From positions 1-35,211 of the forward strand of contig JAAVFV010000057.1 of NCBI GenBank assembly GCA_014800525.1: a DNA stretch of 35,211 nucleotides. The letters run 5' to 3'. The translations under genes were made by a program, and so were the position numbers. Under the pieces are notes generated by a model. The model saw nothing but the letters and a program-made list of their open reading frames with translations, did not search any database and had not been told where the DNA came from. This DNA comes from Bacteroidales bacterium (GTDB lineage Bacteria; Bacteroidota; Bacteroidia; Bacteroidales; Muribaculaceae). Every line of letters begins with the position of its first letter. The stretch's first letter is position 1. This document shows, in pieces, positions 8,686 through 17,463 of this stretch.

Positions 8686-9732
8686 ATGGAAATTACTAAG
8701 CGAACTGCCGCTTCTCCTGCGGGAGACATTACACTTTACAGACTGGTAAATGATAACGGTGCATGGGTGGAACTCTCTTCCTTGGGAGCTGGAATTGTAG
8801 AGGTGGGAGTGCCCGACCGCGAAGGAAAAATCGAGAATGTAGCTCTCAGCTATGCTGATCCGGCGGACTATTTAGCCGATGGCCCATGTCTAGGGAAGAT
8901 TCCGGGACGATATGCCAACCGTATCGCACGCGGTTATCTCGAAATAGATGGGAATGAATATCAGCTGGCAATCAATAATGGGCCTAACCATCTTCACGGA
9001 GGCCCCGATGGTTTTCAGAATAAGATATGGGAGAGTAAGGAGTTGGAGGATGGCGTGGAATTCACATATGTATCGCAGGATGGAGAGGAAAACTATCCAG
9101 GAATACTGACTGTGACTGCCACTTACCGATGGAATGATAAAAATGAGCTGGCCCTTAAGCTTCATGCCGAGACCACGGCTCCGACTGTGGTGAATCTCAC
9201 CAATCATGCCTATTGGAATCTGGATGGAGCTGATGCCGGCACCGCACTGGATCATGAGATGAAGATTCGTGCCTCAAAATGGTTGCCTACCGATCATACG
9301 CAGATTCCGACCGGTACGCTGGCGGGTGTGGGGGGATCGCCTATGGATTTCCGTATGTTCAAACGTATCAGAGAGGATATATTCCGACCGACCCGTCCGT
9401 TACAGATCGGGAAAGGTTACGACCATTGCTGGGCACTCGACAGCTGGGCACCTGGAAAGTTACTGACCGATGCAGTGGAATTGCGCAGTGACAAGAGCGG
9501 ACGAGTGATGAGGATGTCAACCGACCAGCCCGGCGTGCAGGTCTACAGCGGCAATTGGCTATCGGGTTCAGCCAAGAATAAATCCGGAGGTAATTATGCC
9601 GACTATGACGGAATTGCGATTGAAGCTCAGGGCTTCCCGGATGCTCCCAACAAACCGGAATTCCCGACTCAGAGACTGAATCCGGGAGAAAGCTATGATC
9701 GCACCATCATCTTCTCCTTCGATACATTCTAA
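8686..9732 (+). CDS. galM: Galactose mutarotase (aldose 1-epimerase)
   Basis: 348 residues without a signal peptide, so cytosolic. It interconverts beta- and alpha-galactose, supplying the alpha form used by galactokinase after beta-galactoside cleavage. Family motifs are visible in order: PGRYANRIARG (about residue 72), NNGPNHLHGGPDGF (about 98), NLTNHAYWNL with the catalytic His (about 168), YDHCWAL (about 246), QVYSGNWL, and the general-base region AIEAQGFPDAPN with its Glu (about 310). It is the last gene of the galactose set and is followed at once by a strong terminator. Confidence 0.93.
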   Translation: MEITKRTAASPAGDITLYRLVNDNGAWVELSSLGAGIVEVGVPDREGKIENVALSYADPADYLADGPCLGKIPGRYANRIARGYLEIDGNEYQLAINNGPNHLHGGPDGFQNKIWESKELEDGVEFTYVSQDGEENYPGILTVTATYRWNDKNELALKLHAETTAPTVVNLTNHAYWNLDGADAGTALDHEMKIRASKWLPTDHTQIPTGTLAGVGGSPMDFRMFKRIREDIFRPTRPLQIGKGYDHCWALDSWAPGKLLTDAVELRSDKSGRVMRMSTDQPGVQVYSGNWLSGSAKNKSGGNYADYDGIAIEAQGFPDAPNKPEFPTQRLNPGESYDRTIIFSFDTF

Positions 9733-9748
9733 AGTATTATTGGATAAT

Positions 9749-9798
9749 AAAATCCGGGCTGCCATCGAGAATTTATGACGATGATAGCCCGGATTTTT
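9749..9798. terminator. Bidirectional terminator between galM and xerD
   Basis: Arms 9749-9760 and 9786-9797 (aaaatccgggct / agcccggatttt) are perfectly complementary. The T-run on the right serves galM; the complement of the A-run on the left serves the convergent xerD group on the minus strand. Confidence 0.85.
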
Positions 9799-9844
9799 CT
9801 AATACTTTCTAATGAAGTTCAGACAACTTCAATACGTGGAGGTC

Positions 9845-10783
9845 TTATTTGGGACGATAATGAGGATGGTGAGCGAGGAGCTCGGAGCGGAGACGCGATC
9901 GGTCGAGATGGACATAAATCTCCGTAGTGGCAATTGATTCATGTCCTAACATTTCCTGAATCGCCCTCAGATTGGCACCCCCTTCAAGAAGATGGGTGGC
10001 AAAAGAATGACGGAGAGTGTGGGGGGAAACGGTCTTTGTGATACCGGCGGCAGCCGCTAAATCGCGCACCACATAGAACACCATCACCCGCGACATAGCT
10101 GCTCCGCGACGGTTGAGAAAGAGAATATCCTCATTCCCCGGTTTAATGGGGCCTTGAATACGTTGCTCAAGATAGAGCGGAATCAGTTCAAGAGATCTTG
10201 GAGAGAGAGGGACGAGCCGCTGCTTACGGCCCTTGCCTTCAATACGCATATATCCTTCCTCCAGATATAATCGTGAAAGACGCAGCCCTGTGAGCTCACT
10301 TACACGAAGCCCGCTACCATATAGAGTCTCTATGATGGTTTCGTTGCGTAGAGCTTCGGCCTTATCGGGAGGAATAGCGGCAATCATAGAATCGATCTCC
10401 TCAACGGATAATACATCCGGAAGTGAGCGTCCGAGATAAGGAAATTCAATTAGTGCCGTGGGATCGGAGGATATATACCCCTCCATTCTCATAAAACGGA
10501 AAAAAGCACGAATACCAGAAATGAGACGTGCCTGAGAGCGTGCCTGCAGTCCGAGATCATGCAGAAGGGCGAGCATCCTATGCAGATCATCCTCATGAAA
10601 TTCATTCAATGCAATCCCTTCCTGACGGGCAAAATCAATGAGATGGGTCGTATCGACGGTATAATTATACAAAGTATGTGGCGAAAGACCCCGTTCAAGA
10701 CCGAGATATGCCTGAAAATCGCGAAGCAGATTTTCAGGCTCTTTCATAGGTCGGAGCTCAGTTTTATTCCTTGTATCAGACAT
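9845..10783 (-). CDS. xerD: Tyrosine recombinase, XerD type
   Basis: 312 residues from the ATG at 10783; a longer frame begins with GTG at 10789. The N-terminal SAM-like core-binding domain covers about residues 15-105 (LSPHTLYNYTVD), the catalytic domain about 120-305. The active-site set is complete: Arg160 (GSGLRVSEL), Lys184 (GKGRKQRLV), His255 and Arg258 (HTLRHSFATHLL), His281 (LGHESIAT) and the nucleophile Tyr290 (EIYVHLD). This is the conserved length and spacing of chromosomal XerC/XerD, which resolve chromosome dimers at dif with FtsK. There is no phage or integron context. The start overlaps the stop of the preceding gene (ATGTCTGA), which suggests translational coupling. XerC or a XerA-like single recombinase cannot be excluded. 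Confidence 0.88.
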   Translation of the reverse strand: MSDTRNKTELRPMKEPENLLRDFQAYLGLERGLSPHTLYNYTVDTTHLIDFARQEGIALNEFHEDDLHRMLALLHDLGLQARSQARLISGIRAFFRFMRMEGYISSDPTALIEFPYLGRSLPDVLSVEEIDSMIAAIPPDKAEALRNETIIETLYGSGLRVSELTGLRLSRLYLEEGYMRIEGKGRKQRLVPLSPRSLELIPLYLEQRIQGPIKPGNEDILFLNRRGAAMSRVMVFYVVRDLAAAAGITKTVSPHTLRHSFATHLLEGGANLRAIQEMLGHESIATTEIYVHLDRSRLRSELLAHHPHYRPK

Positions 10784-11330
10784 ACGCACTATATCTAACC
10801 TTCATCACTTCCGGAATATGGGAGATCAAAATCCGGTGCTCACCGTAAAACATCACCCCCTCCGGGAGCGCATCGAACAGTAGGTCGCGAATCTCTCTAC
10901 CTGCATTCTCCAGCAGTAAGGTGTGTCCGGCAACCTGCACTGACTTTTTCAAGAGGCATGGCTCTACATTAGAAGCATCAGCATATACAAGGTCGGAATA
11001 TGGAATATCGGAATTCTCAAAAGAAATCTTACATCGTGAATCAGCTTTGCGGAGCGCTAACTGAAGCAACCGGATAAAATTCTCTGGAGCTTCCGGGAGA
11101 AAAATCACGGCAGAGCGGGAAAGCGTGATATCAGCCAGACGCATCAACCGGCGTGCCCTCCGGCGCTGAAGGGCCGAGCATCCTGAATGGTGTCCTTCCG
11201 CCTCAATATCTCTGTCAGCATAGTAAGCATAATCGGGACGCGGCCTCACCGCATACCGTAGTAGCCGGTATGCGGCGGGAGAATGGACTCCAAATCCGCG
11301 CGTATGTCGCCAACGTCGATAGCTGAACAT
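10776..11330 (-). CDS. Methyltransferase-like protein of the Bacteroidetes 'HTRGxGVHSP' type
   Basis: 184 residues, hypothetical. The N-terminus has RHTRGFGVHSPAAYRLLRYA, a motif I associate with conserved Bacteroidetes proteins distantly related to class I SAM methyltransferases. The rest alternates short strands and helices in a Rossmann-like pattern, with a final motif MFYGEHRILISHIPEVMKVR. No glycine-rich SAM-binding loop is evident, so this copy may be non-catalytic, and it is shorter than the roughly 230-260 residues I would expect. It begins two bases after the stop of the YfhO-like gene and overlaps the start of xerD, so the three genes form one transcript. Confidence 0.55.
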   Translation of the reverse strand: MFSYRRWRHTRGFGVHSPAAYRLLRYAVRPRPDYAYYADRDIEAEGHHSGCSALQRRRARRLMRLADITLSRSAVIFLPEAPENFIRLLQLALRKADSRCKISFENSDIPYSDLVYADASNVEPCLLKKSVQVAGHTLLLENAGREIRDLLFDALPEGVMFYGEHRILISHIPEVMKVRYSAYV

Positions 11331-11332
11331 AT

Positions 11333-13807
11333 CTATTTTGCAACCTTGTCGGTATTGGTCTCTTTACGACGCATAGAGAGGCAGCACCAGACCAAAGCAC
11401 CGGCGCATCCCAGATATATGAGCACTACGCAGACGATTCCGATGGTGTTGGTGACATGAAGACTCTTAGGATCAAAAGAGAATTCGATGGTATGATTGCC
11501 GGCCGGAACTTTCAGAGCACGGAGCACATAATCCACCCGACCGATCTCAGCCGTCTGTCCGTCAATGGTTGCATTCCAGCCCCATGGGAAGAAAATCTCG
11601 CTGAATACCGCTACACCTCCACGCGCTGTGGAAGCATGATAAGTGAGACGATTAGGTGCATAGGTGGTCTCATAAATGGTATCGCCGGGAGCCGGGGATG
11701 AAGGTTCACCGAGGAGACTGCGGAATGATGCATCGGCTACTGCAGTGGTGGCCGGATTGATATCATCAAGTGCAGCCATCTCAGCATCGGCATTGGCCAC
11801 ATAATCAATCTTAGAAATCCACCAGGCATTTCCCAGAGCGTAGGGATTAACGGAATAGCCAATACTATCGCCGGTGATGATATACTTAGCGTTAAGCATA
11901 TTGATCACAGCAGGATTCCCCTTGGTGATCTGTTTTTGAAGAAGATCGTTATAGCGTGTGAGCTTGGCGGCATGGTATCCTCCTATAGTCTTATGAAAAT
12001 AGGAAGAGCGGGCTTCTCCCATTCCCGGAATATCGAGCACGCGATAATTGATAGCCGTATCTCGGAGAATAGCCTCATCAATGGGTGTTTTCTGGAGCGC
12101 CTCCTCATTATCCACGCGATCTGTGAAGCTCTCAGAGCTTACATAGCGCTTATTGATTGAGAAAAGGTCGATCAGAACCACTGTGGCCAGCATGATGACA
12201 AACATATTCTTGCTCTTTACGGCTCCCTTGAAATAGAGAATGAATACCAATGCACCCAGGATGATGAACATCAGGGAACGGGCACAATCGGCAGCCACCA
12301 ATGAGAGGCGACTCTCACGGATACCATTGATTACACCATAATAGGCAGGATTGGAGAAAACACCATTCTGTGCGAGATATTCGGTCTCCTGAGCGCTGAA
12401 AGGATCACCGAATACAGAAGGAGAAATCCAGCCTACAAGACAGATCAAGGCCGCACCTCCACCGACAAGATAGACCACGTATCTATAGCGATCCATGAAA
12501 TCGGGAGTATCCAGAATCTTTCTGATACATAGGGCGGCAAGGAGAGGAATCACGAACTCCACAACCACAAGGAAGCTTGAGACAGCGCGGAACTTATTAT
12601 ATCCCGGGAAATTATCAATGAAGAAATCTGTAAGTGCATTGAAATTATGTCCCCAGGAGAGCATAAGGGCGAGTACGGCTACAGCGAAAAGCGCCCATTT
12701 CATCGGACTCTGTACCACGAACAAAGCGATAATGGCGAGAAGCAGAACTACAATGCCGGCATATACCGGGCCATTGGTCATGGGTTGGTCGCCAAAATAT
12801 TGCGGAAACTGTCCGACCATAGCCAATTCCTGGGGAGATAGACCGAGTTGGTCGGCTTTATCAGTATCGGCAGCGGAGAGCACTCGAGTCTGCCCCTGGA
12901 TGGGTTTGATTGTGGCTCCACCTTTTACATTGGGTACAAGGAAAGTGAGCGATTCGTCTATACCATAGCTCCAAGCTGTGATGGCATTACGGTCCATCCC
13001 CCCTGTATCTGCTGATCCGGAAACTGAAAGGTCAGTTGCGCGGCCACGGACAGTCTCTTTAGAATATTCGTAGGTATTATAGAGGCTTGCTGAATTTGCA
13101 CCTACTGCCAGCGCACCGGCAATGATGGCGCAGCATGTAGCGATTGCCCAACTGCCTGTCTTATGATTTCTTATTGCCACATAGAGCCACGCCAGAATCA
13201 TGGCAACCACCACGAAGAGGAAATAATAGCTCATCTGCGGATGGTTGGCATTGAGCTGTAGGGCTCCGAAAAGGGCAGCCAGGGATGTTCCGCTTAGATA
13301 TTTCCCACGATAGCAAAGAGCAAGGCCTCCGATTGTGGGAGGAATATAGGCGAGAGTAACGAATTTCCAGATGTGTCCGGCTCCGATAATGATTATGAAA
13401 TATGAAGAGAAACCCCATGCCAGAGCTGCAAACAGGGAAGTTGACCATCGGAATTTCATGCAGAGACACATGATGAAGAAACCGAGCATCATTGAGAAGA
13501 GGAGGCCTGCGGGATCCGGGAGCCAAAGAGAGAATGCTTTCCCGATCCAGGCCAGAGCGTTGGTTGCCGGATATGATGGGGCAATCTGGAAATTGGGCAT
13601 ACCACCGAATAGAGAGTCGGTCCAGCGGGTGGTTTCGCCGGTCGCTTCCCGGAAAGCGGCTCCTTCCTGACCGTTTGCCAGTCCCTGCATTATATCATGC
13701 TGCTGGAGCACTCTCCCTTCCAAGGCATCAGGATAGAAGAAACACACTGCAGTGACAGCCAGGAAAATAGCGGCGAGCAGTGTGTAGAGGGTTGATTTTT
13801 GTTTCAT
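11333..13807 (-). CDS. YfhO-family multispan membrane protein
   Basis: 824 residues. About thirteen membrane spans are predicted by eye: one near the N-terminus (LLAAIFLAVTAVCFFYP), a large extracytoplasmic loop, a block of spans between about 90 and 560, and one near the end (TIGIVCVVLIYLGCAGALVW). The segment between the last two, about 575-770, is soluble and extracytoplasmic. This is the layout of YfhO proteins, a GT-C-like family linked in Firmicutes to glycosylation of lipoteichoic acid; the role in Bacteroidetes is unknown. Acidic and aromatic residues in the first loop (residues 25-85: HDIMQGL, RWTDSLFGGMPNF) are typical. It is the first gene of the group ending with xerD. Confidence 0.85.
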   Translation of the reverse strand: MKQKSTLYTLLAAIFLAVTAVCFFYPDALEGRVLQQHDIMQGLANGQEGAAFREATGETTRWTDSLFGGMPNFQIAPSYPATNALAWIGKAFSLWLPDPAGLLFSMMLGFFIMCLCMKFRWSTSLFAALAWGFSSYFIIIIGAGHIWKFVTLAYIPPTIGGLALCYRGKYLSGTSLAALFGALQLNANHPQMSYYFLFVVVAMILAWLYVAIRNHKTGSWAIATCCAIIAGALAVGANSASLYNTYEYSKETVRGRATDLSVSGSADTGGMDRNAITAWSYGIDESLTFLVPNVKGGATIKPIQGQTRVLSAADTDKADQLGLSPQELAMVGQFPQYFGDQPMTNGPVYAGIVVLLLAIIALFVVQSPMKWALFAVAVLALMLSWGHNFNALTDFFIDNFPGYNKFRAVSSFLVVVEFVIPLLAALCIRKILDTPDFMDRYRYVVYLVGGGAALICLVGWISPSVFGDPFSAQETEYLAQNGVFSNPAYYGVINGIRESRLSLVAADCARSLMFIILGALVFILYFKGAVKSKNMFVIMLATVVLIDLFSINKRYVSSESFTDRVDNEEALQKTPIDEAILRDTAINYRVLDIPGMGEARSSYFHKTIGGYHAAKLTRYNDLLQKQITKGNPAVINMLNAKYIITGDSIGYSVNPYALGNAWWISKIDYVANADAEMAALDDINPATTAVADASFRSLLGEPSSPAPGDTIYETTYAPNRLTYHASTARGGVAVFSEIFFPWGWNATIDGQTAEIGRVDYVLRALKVPAGNHTIEFSFDPKSLHVTNTIGIVCVVLIYLGCAGALVWCCLSMRRKETNTDKVAK

Positions 13808-13898
13808 GAGGTATAGAATTTGAGAGGATCATATCAGGCTTAAAGATGAAATAATCCACAGCATAAGATGGGCATCTTTTAATGTCGCCGATATAAAC

Positions 13899-13930
13899 TA
13901 AAAAGCGGGCAGGCTTTACGGGCCTGCCCG
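13899..13930 (-). terminator. Intrinsic terminator of the Lrp-like gene
   Basis: Arms 13906-13914 and 13922-13930 (cgggcaggc / gcctgcccg) form a GC-rich stem. Read on the minus strand it is followed by CTTTTTAG, as expected for a terminator 29 bases after the stop at 13959. Confidence 0.85.
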
Positions 13931-13958
13931 AGTGATATCTCAGAGGTCTTGATGAGAA

Positions 13959-14513
13959 TTACTCAACAGGACGATTCTTCGGTTTGCGACCACGTTTTGT
14001 GGTCTGCTTAGTAGTTGCAAGTGTGAGCTGACGGTCGAAGCTGTTGTCGAGAGAGATGAGAGTCTCAGTGCGGCTTACACCCTTGATCTGCTGGATACGA
14101 TTGTTAAGAAGTTCCATCAGATGCTGGTTGTTACGGGCATACAGCTTGATAAGAAGAGAGTAGGGGCCTGTGGTATAGTGGCACTCAACAACCTCGGGGA
14201 TAGCCTTCAGCTCTTCCACAACTTCACGGTAAAGAGGACCGCTTGCAAGGTTGATACCGATATATGTGCAGGTATTGAAACCAAGCTTACGGGGATCCAT
14301 GTAATAACCCGAACCGATAATTACCTTATTTTCAATAAGGCGCTGGATACGCTGATGGATGGCAGCACGAGATACGCCACATTCAACAGCTACATCTTTA
14401 GAAGGGATACGTGCGTTACGGAGAACGATGTTAAGGATCTGCTTGTCAAGATTATCCACTTTATCGGAACGCTCGATTTTTTCAGGCATCTGAACCTGTT
14501 CTGTGATTTCCAT
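13959..14513 (-). CDS. Lrp/AsnC-family regulator with basic AT-hook-like tail
   Basis: 184 residues. An acidic 20-residue leader is followed by the AsnC-type helix-turn-helix (about residues 21-72: LDKQILNIVLRNARIPSKDV, then GVSRAAIHQRIQRLIE) and the RAM/AsnC ligand-binding domain (about 80-160: YIGINLA, VVECHYTTGPYSLLIKLYA). These proteins form octamers that wrap DNA and respond to amino acids. The last 18 residues are strongly basic and contain KRGRKPKNRP, similar to the minor-groove AT-hook core (RGRP). Ordinary family members are about 150-165 residues, so both ends are extended. It stands alone, with its own terminator and a long AT-rich upstream region that may be its own target. Confidence 0.9.
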   Translation of the reverse strand: MEITEQVQMPEKIERSDKVDNLDKQILNIVLRNARIPSKDVAVECGVSRAAIHQRIQRLIENKVIIGSGYYMDPRKLGFNTCTYIGINLASGPLYREVVEELKAIPEVVECHYTTGPYSLLIKLYARNNQHLMELLNNRIQQIKGVSRTETLISLDNSFDRQLTLATTKQTTKRGRKPKNRPVE

Positions 14514-15007
14514 ATGTAGGATTCTATTTCTATAATTATTAAAAGTAGTTATTCAGAATAAATTATTAAATGGAGCTGATAGGAATATGAATAATAAAAA
14601 TGATATCCGGTCATATTAAGCTTATATACGTTTCTTTATATGATACGATACGTCTACGGTTTAAAGCTTTTTATGCTCAAATATTATTTCATATGGTGGG
14701 TTCATTAATTTCTAACAGCTATTAATGAATTTTGATACAAAATTATACAATCTATTCCGGATATACAATAGAGTTAAAATTATTTTATACCTAAAATTAA
14801 TAAAAATTTTAATTTTAAGGCGTTATAATACCCAGTTTAATGCAAAAAGCAAAGGGTACGGTGAAATGGTATGTTATCCGGATGAATGATGAATCATGAA
14901 ATTAACTATCAATCTAATTCCGTCCTCTTCTTATTAAAGATGAATAAATTAAATTGTGAGATATTCATGCGGGGGTATTGGATTTGTATTTCTGACGGCA
15001 TTCCCTC
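14514..15007. other. Long AT-rich intergenic region upstream of the Lrp-like gene
   Basis: About 490 bases lie between the 3' end of the permease gene and the start of the regulator, both on the minus strand. I see no coding sequence. The region is very AT-rich, with runs such as aattaataaaaattttaatt near 14800 forming a weak palindrome. It holds one candidate minus-strand promoter at 14738-14769. The region could be bound by the Lrp-like protein itself, which is an inference from the AT-hook-like tail. Confidence 0.5.
14738..14769 (-). promoter_or_regulatory. Candidate promoter for the Lrp-like gene
   Basis: On the minus strand, ATTG (14769-14766) is followed after 20 bases by TAATTTTG (14745-14738), matching the Bacteroidetes -33 TTG and -7 TAnnTTTG. 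The start codon is about 220 bases downstream, so the mRNA leader would be long. Confidence 0.5.
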
Positions 15008-16300
15008 CTATTTCGGGGCACGCGAGCGCGCGAATATGGAGGTAATGGTGGCCGCCATTAGCCCAATAAGGAATATTGGAATCAGTGTGATGAAAATATC
15101 GGGCCATTCCAGCCTTACGGGATATGCCTGGATGAGAAGATCACTTGGATTCCCCTGTAGGCGGATAAGTCCGAAATTCTCCTGTAACAGACATAATAGG
15201 ATGCCTATTACCAGTCCGGCAATTCCTCCGATGAAAGTGACGGCCATACTTTCCCACCAGAAGATCTTCCCGATATTTCTTCGGGTCATGCCCAGAGCCC
15301 GCAATGTGGATATGGAGCCTTGTTTTTCAAGCACAAGCATCGAAAGAGAGGAAATAATATTAAAGGATGCTATCAGAAGGATGAAGAAAAGAATCAGGAA
15401 AGTGATCCATTTCTCAATGGAAATCATCCGGAAATTGGTCTCCTGTTGTTGAAGCCTATCCTTTACCACATAATTCTTCCCCAGGGAGTTGCGGATTATT
15501 TGGATTGTGGATTGCGAATTGGCGGATGGCTTGAGAGAAATCTCAAGAGCGGAAGATTCCCAATCATATTGTAAAAGGTCGCGGGCCAGATTCAGATCAG
15601 TGATGATGCGATCATCGTCAAAATCTGATTGATTTGTCTGATACACTGCCATTACGCGTACTGAATCCGTAAGAAACGAGGCCGAAGGATTAGACAGGCT
15701 GATGGAGCCTTCGCGTCGTGGAGTGAAGAGTAATACCTTATCACCGGGATATACACCCAGACTGCTTGCTGCTCCGATGGAAAAAATGGCACCGGGTTCA
15801 GGGTCTTCTTCCTCTTGGTTCCCGGATGATTCATAGGAGAAGGAATCGATAAGTTCGGGAAGCGTAGGAGCCGGGGCCAAAGAATCGGAGAGAAGGAGAG
15901 ATTGCAATGCGGTGACAGAGGCATATTCCTGAATATTGACACCCTTTATGGAAACGGGCACTTCCCGACCGTTGGCAATAGCCAGAGCATTCTCCAGAAT
16001 GGTTGGTGTGACGGTGGCTACTCCGGATATTTTCCTTAGTTCGGTGCTGATTGAGTCAGGATTGGCGATAGTCTTGCCATGAATAGGGGTAATCATCACG
16101 GTAGGGGAGAGCGTGTCAAGGCGGTCGGAGATCACGGCTTTAAAACCATTGAACACCGACAGTACGCATATGATGGCAGCTGTGGCAACAGCAATGCCGC
16201 ATATCGACACTACGGAAATGGCCGTAACGGCGCTATGCGACTTCTTTGCTCGCAGATATCGCAGGGCAATCCCCGCGGTAAGAGGTATTTTCATAATCAA
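15008..16300 (-). CDS. LolC/LolE-type ABC transporter permease (FtsX/MacB family)
   Basis: 430 residues, matching the usual 400-430 of LolC/E. One span near the N-terminus (about 24-48: TAISVVSICGIAVATAAII), a large periplasmic domain (about 50-290), then three spans in the C-terminal FtsX domain (about 295-320, 345-375 and 395-420). The cytoplasmic coupling region SMLVLEKQGSISTLRALGMT is the classical LolC/E/FtsX signature. In Lol systems the permease, with ATPase LolD, moves outer-membrane lipoproteins to LolA. No ATPase gene is here, so partner and substrate are inferred. ATG at 16294 is an alternative start. It follows rbfA by 54 bases on the same strand. Confidence 0.85.
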   Translation of the reverse strand: MIMKIPLTAGIALRYLRAKKSHSAVTAISVVSICGIAVATAAIICVLSVFNGFKAVISDRLDTLSPTVMITPIHGKTIANPDSISTELRKISGVATVTPTILENALAIANGREVPVSIKGVNIQEYASVTALQSLLLSDSLAPAPTLPELIDSFSYESSGNQEEEDPEPGAIFSIGAASSLGVYPGDKVLLFTPRREGSISLSNPSASFLTDSVRVMAVYQTNQSDFDDDRIITDLNLARDLLQYDWESSALEISLKPSANSQSTIQIIRNSLGKNYVVKDRLQQQETNFRMISIEKWITFLILFFILLIASFNIISSLSMLVLEKQGSISTLRALGMTRRNIGKIFWWESMAVTFIGGIAGLVIGILLCLLQENFGLIRLQGNPSDLLIQAYPVRLEWPDIFITLIPIFLIGLMAATITSIFARSRAPK

Positions 16301-16354
16301 ATCTGCCTGATGTAATCTGCATGCGCCCGAGGCGCATTTGCCATTAAAGGGGGA

Positions 16355-16705
16355 TTAATCTTCTGTATGGCCGGCTTCGAGCAGACGGTCGATATTGTCG
16401 ATATAATCAAGCGAATCATCGAGGTAGAACTGTAGGTCAGGACATTTACGCAGGGTCTGCTTCACGGCCTGAGCGAGTTCGTAGCGCACGGTTTTTGACT
16501 GACGCTGGATATTAAGCAGTATCTCCTGAGATTTCTCCGAAGGGAAAATGCTGAGGTATGCCTTAGCTATACTGAGATCCGGAGAAATTCGTACGGCGCT
16601 TACCGAAACCAGAACATTGCCCATGGCTGCAGTCTGACGGCGGAAGATCTCACTTAATTCTTTCTGGATGAGTCGGGATATTTTCGCTTGTCTTTTTCCT
16701 TCCAT
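16355..16705 (-). CDS. rbfA: 30S ribosome-binding factor A
   Basis: 116 residues, the normal size of RbfA, a KH-type RNA-binding protein that helps mature the 16S rRNA 5' end and is needed for growth in the cold. The N-terminal helix (RQAKISRLIQKELSEIFRRQ) and the core pattern (VSAVRISPDLSIAKAYLSIF) match the family, as does the end of the domain (RKCPDLQFYLDDSLDYIDNI). It lies between the O-methyltransferase and the LolC/E-type permease; rbfA beside a LolC/E gene is a usual Bacteroidetes arrangement, to my recollection. Confidence 0.92.
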   Translation of the reverse strand: MEGKRQAKISRLIQKELSEIFRRQTAAMGNVLVSVSAVRISPDLSIAKAYLSIFPSEKSQEILLNIQRQSKTVRYELAQAVKQTLRKCPDLQFYLDDSLDYIDNIDRLLEAGHTED

Positions 16706-16799
16706 AATATTTCTATAATTATATTTTTAAGTTAGAATGGTGATTGCCGGAAGAATTTCAGCAATCATTTCGTTCTATAGAAATAACGCAGGAGGAGGC

Positions 16800-17453
16800 T
16801 TAAAGTTTCCGGATCAGTGTCAAGCCGTCGCGGAGAGGAATAATCACCTTCTCCACCTCCGGATCATCAGCCACCAAGTCATTGAACCGGCAAATGGCAC
16901 GTGTCTGAGGAGCCTGAATTTCGGGTGGCTCGGTGACATGTCCATCCCAGAGTGTATTGTCGGCGAGAATGTATCCTCCGGGCCGGAGCAATCGTTTGGC
17001 TATTTCGTAATAATGGGGATAGGCTCTTTTGTCGGCATCTATGAAAATCATATCTGCGGAAGCATCGGGCCAAGACTCCAAAATTTGGCCCGCATCTCCG
17101 ATATGAAGTTTTATGCGACGGCCATGATCAACAGAATCAAACGACTCCCGGATAAAATCCTCGAGTTCGTCGTCAATTTCGAATGTATGAAGCGTGGCAT
17201 CATTGTCAAGAGCCTCTGCGATGCACAGTGCCGAATATCCGGAGAATGTGCCTAACTCAATAGCTGTTCTGGGAGCGATCATGGATGTAAGCATCTTCAG
17301 GAGTCGCCCCTGGATATGGCCTGAGCACATGCGTCCGTTGATAAGGTGCAGGTTGGTGCGGCGATCTATCTTGCGGAGGTATTCCGGTTCAGAATCCGAA
17401 TGATGACGTACATAAGCCTCGAGTTCATATTCCTTAGTAGTGTCGTTAGCCAT
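16800..17453 (-). CDS. Class I SAM O-methyltransferase (caffeoyl-CoA OMT/TrmR type)
   Basis: 217 residues. The SAM-binding glycine motif is at about 65-75 (AIELGTFSGYSAL). The acidic residue at the end of strand 2 follows (TFEIDDEL), then the metal-binding motif MIFIDADKRAYPHYYE and DNTLWDGHV, the second metal site. This is the layout of the divalent-metal O-methyltransferases (COMT family) that includes Bacillus TrmR (YrrM), which methylates 5-hydroxyuridine in tRNA. Small-molecule catechol methylation is the alternative. It starts 10 bases after aroQ and precedes rbfA by about 95 bases. Confidence 0.85.
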   Translation of the reverse strand: MANDTTKEYELEAYVRHHSDSEPEYLRKIDRRTNLHLINGRMCSGHIQGRLLKMLTSMIAPRTAIELGTFSGYSALCIAEALDNDATLHTFEIDDELEDFIRESFDSVDHGRRIKLHIGDAGQILESWPDASADMIFIDADKRAYPHYYEIAKRLLRPGGYILADNTLWDGHVTEPPEIQAPQTRAICRFNDLVADDPEVEKVIIPLRDGLTLIRKL

Positions 17454-17463
17454 ATTGTGAGAT

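Noticed and set aside
9845..10783. XerD-type gene as a phage or mobile-element integrase
   Set aside because: Its length, motif spacing and stable operon position fit the chromosomal dimer-resolution recombinase; no attachment site or phage gene is nearby, and the portal-like gene is 5 kb away across the galactose module.
14886..15452. 188-codon plus-strand frame over the end of the permease gene
   Set aside because: Most of it is the complement of the LolC/E-type FtsX domain; the part outside is AT-rich with no coding signs.
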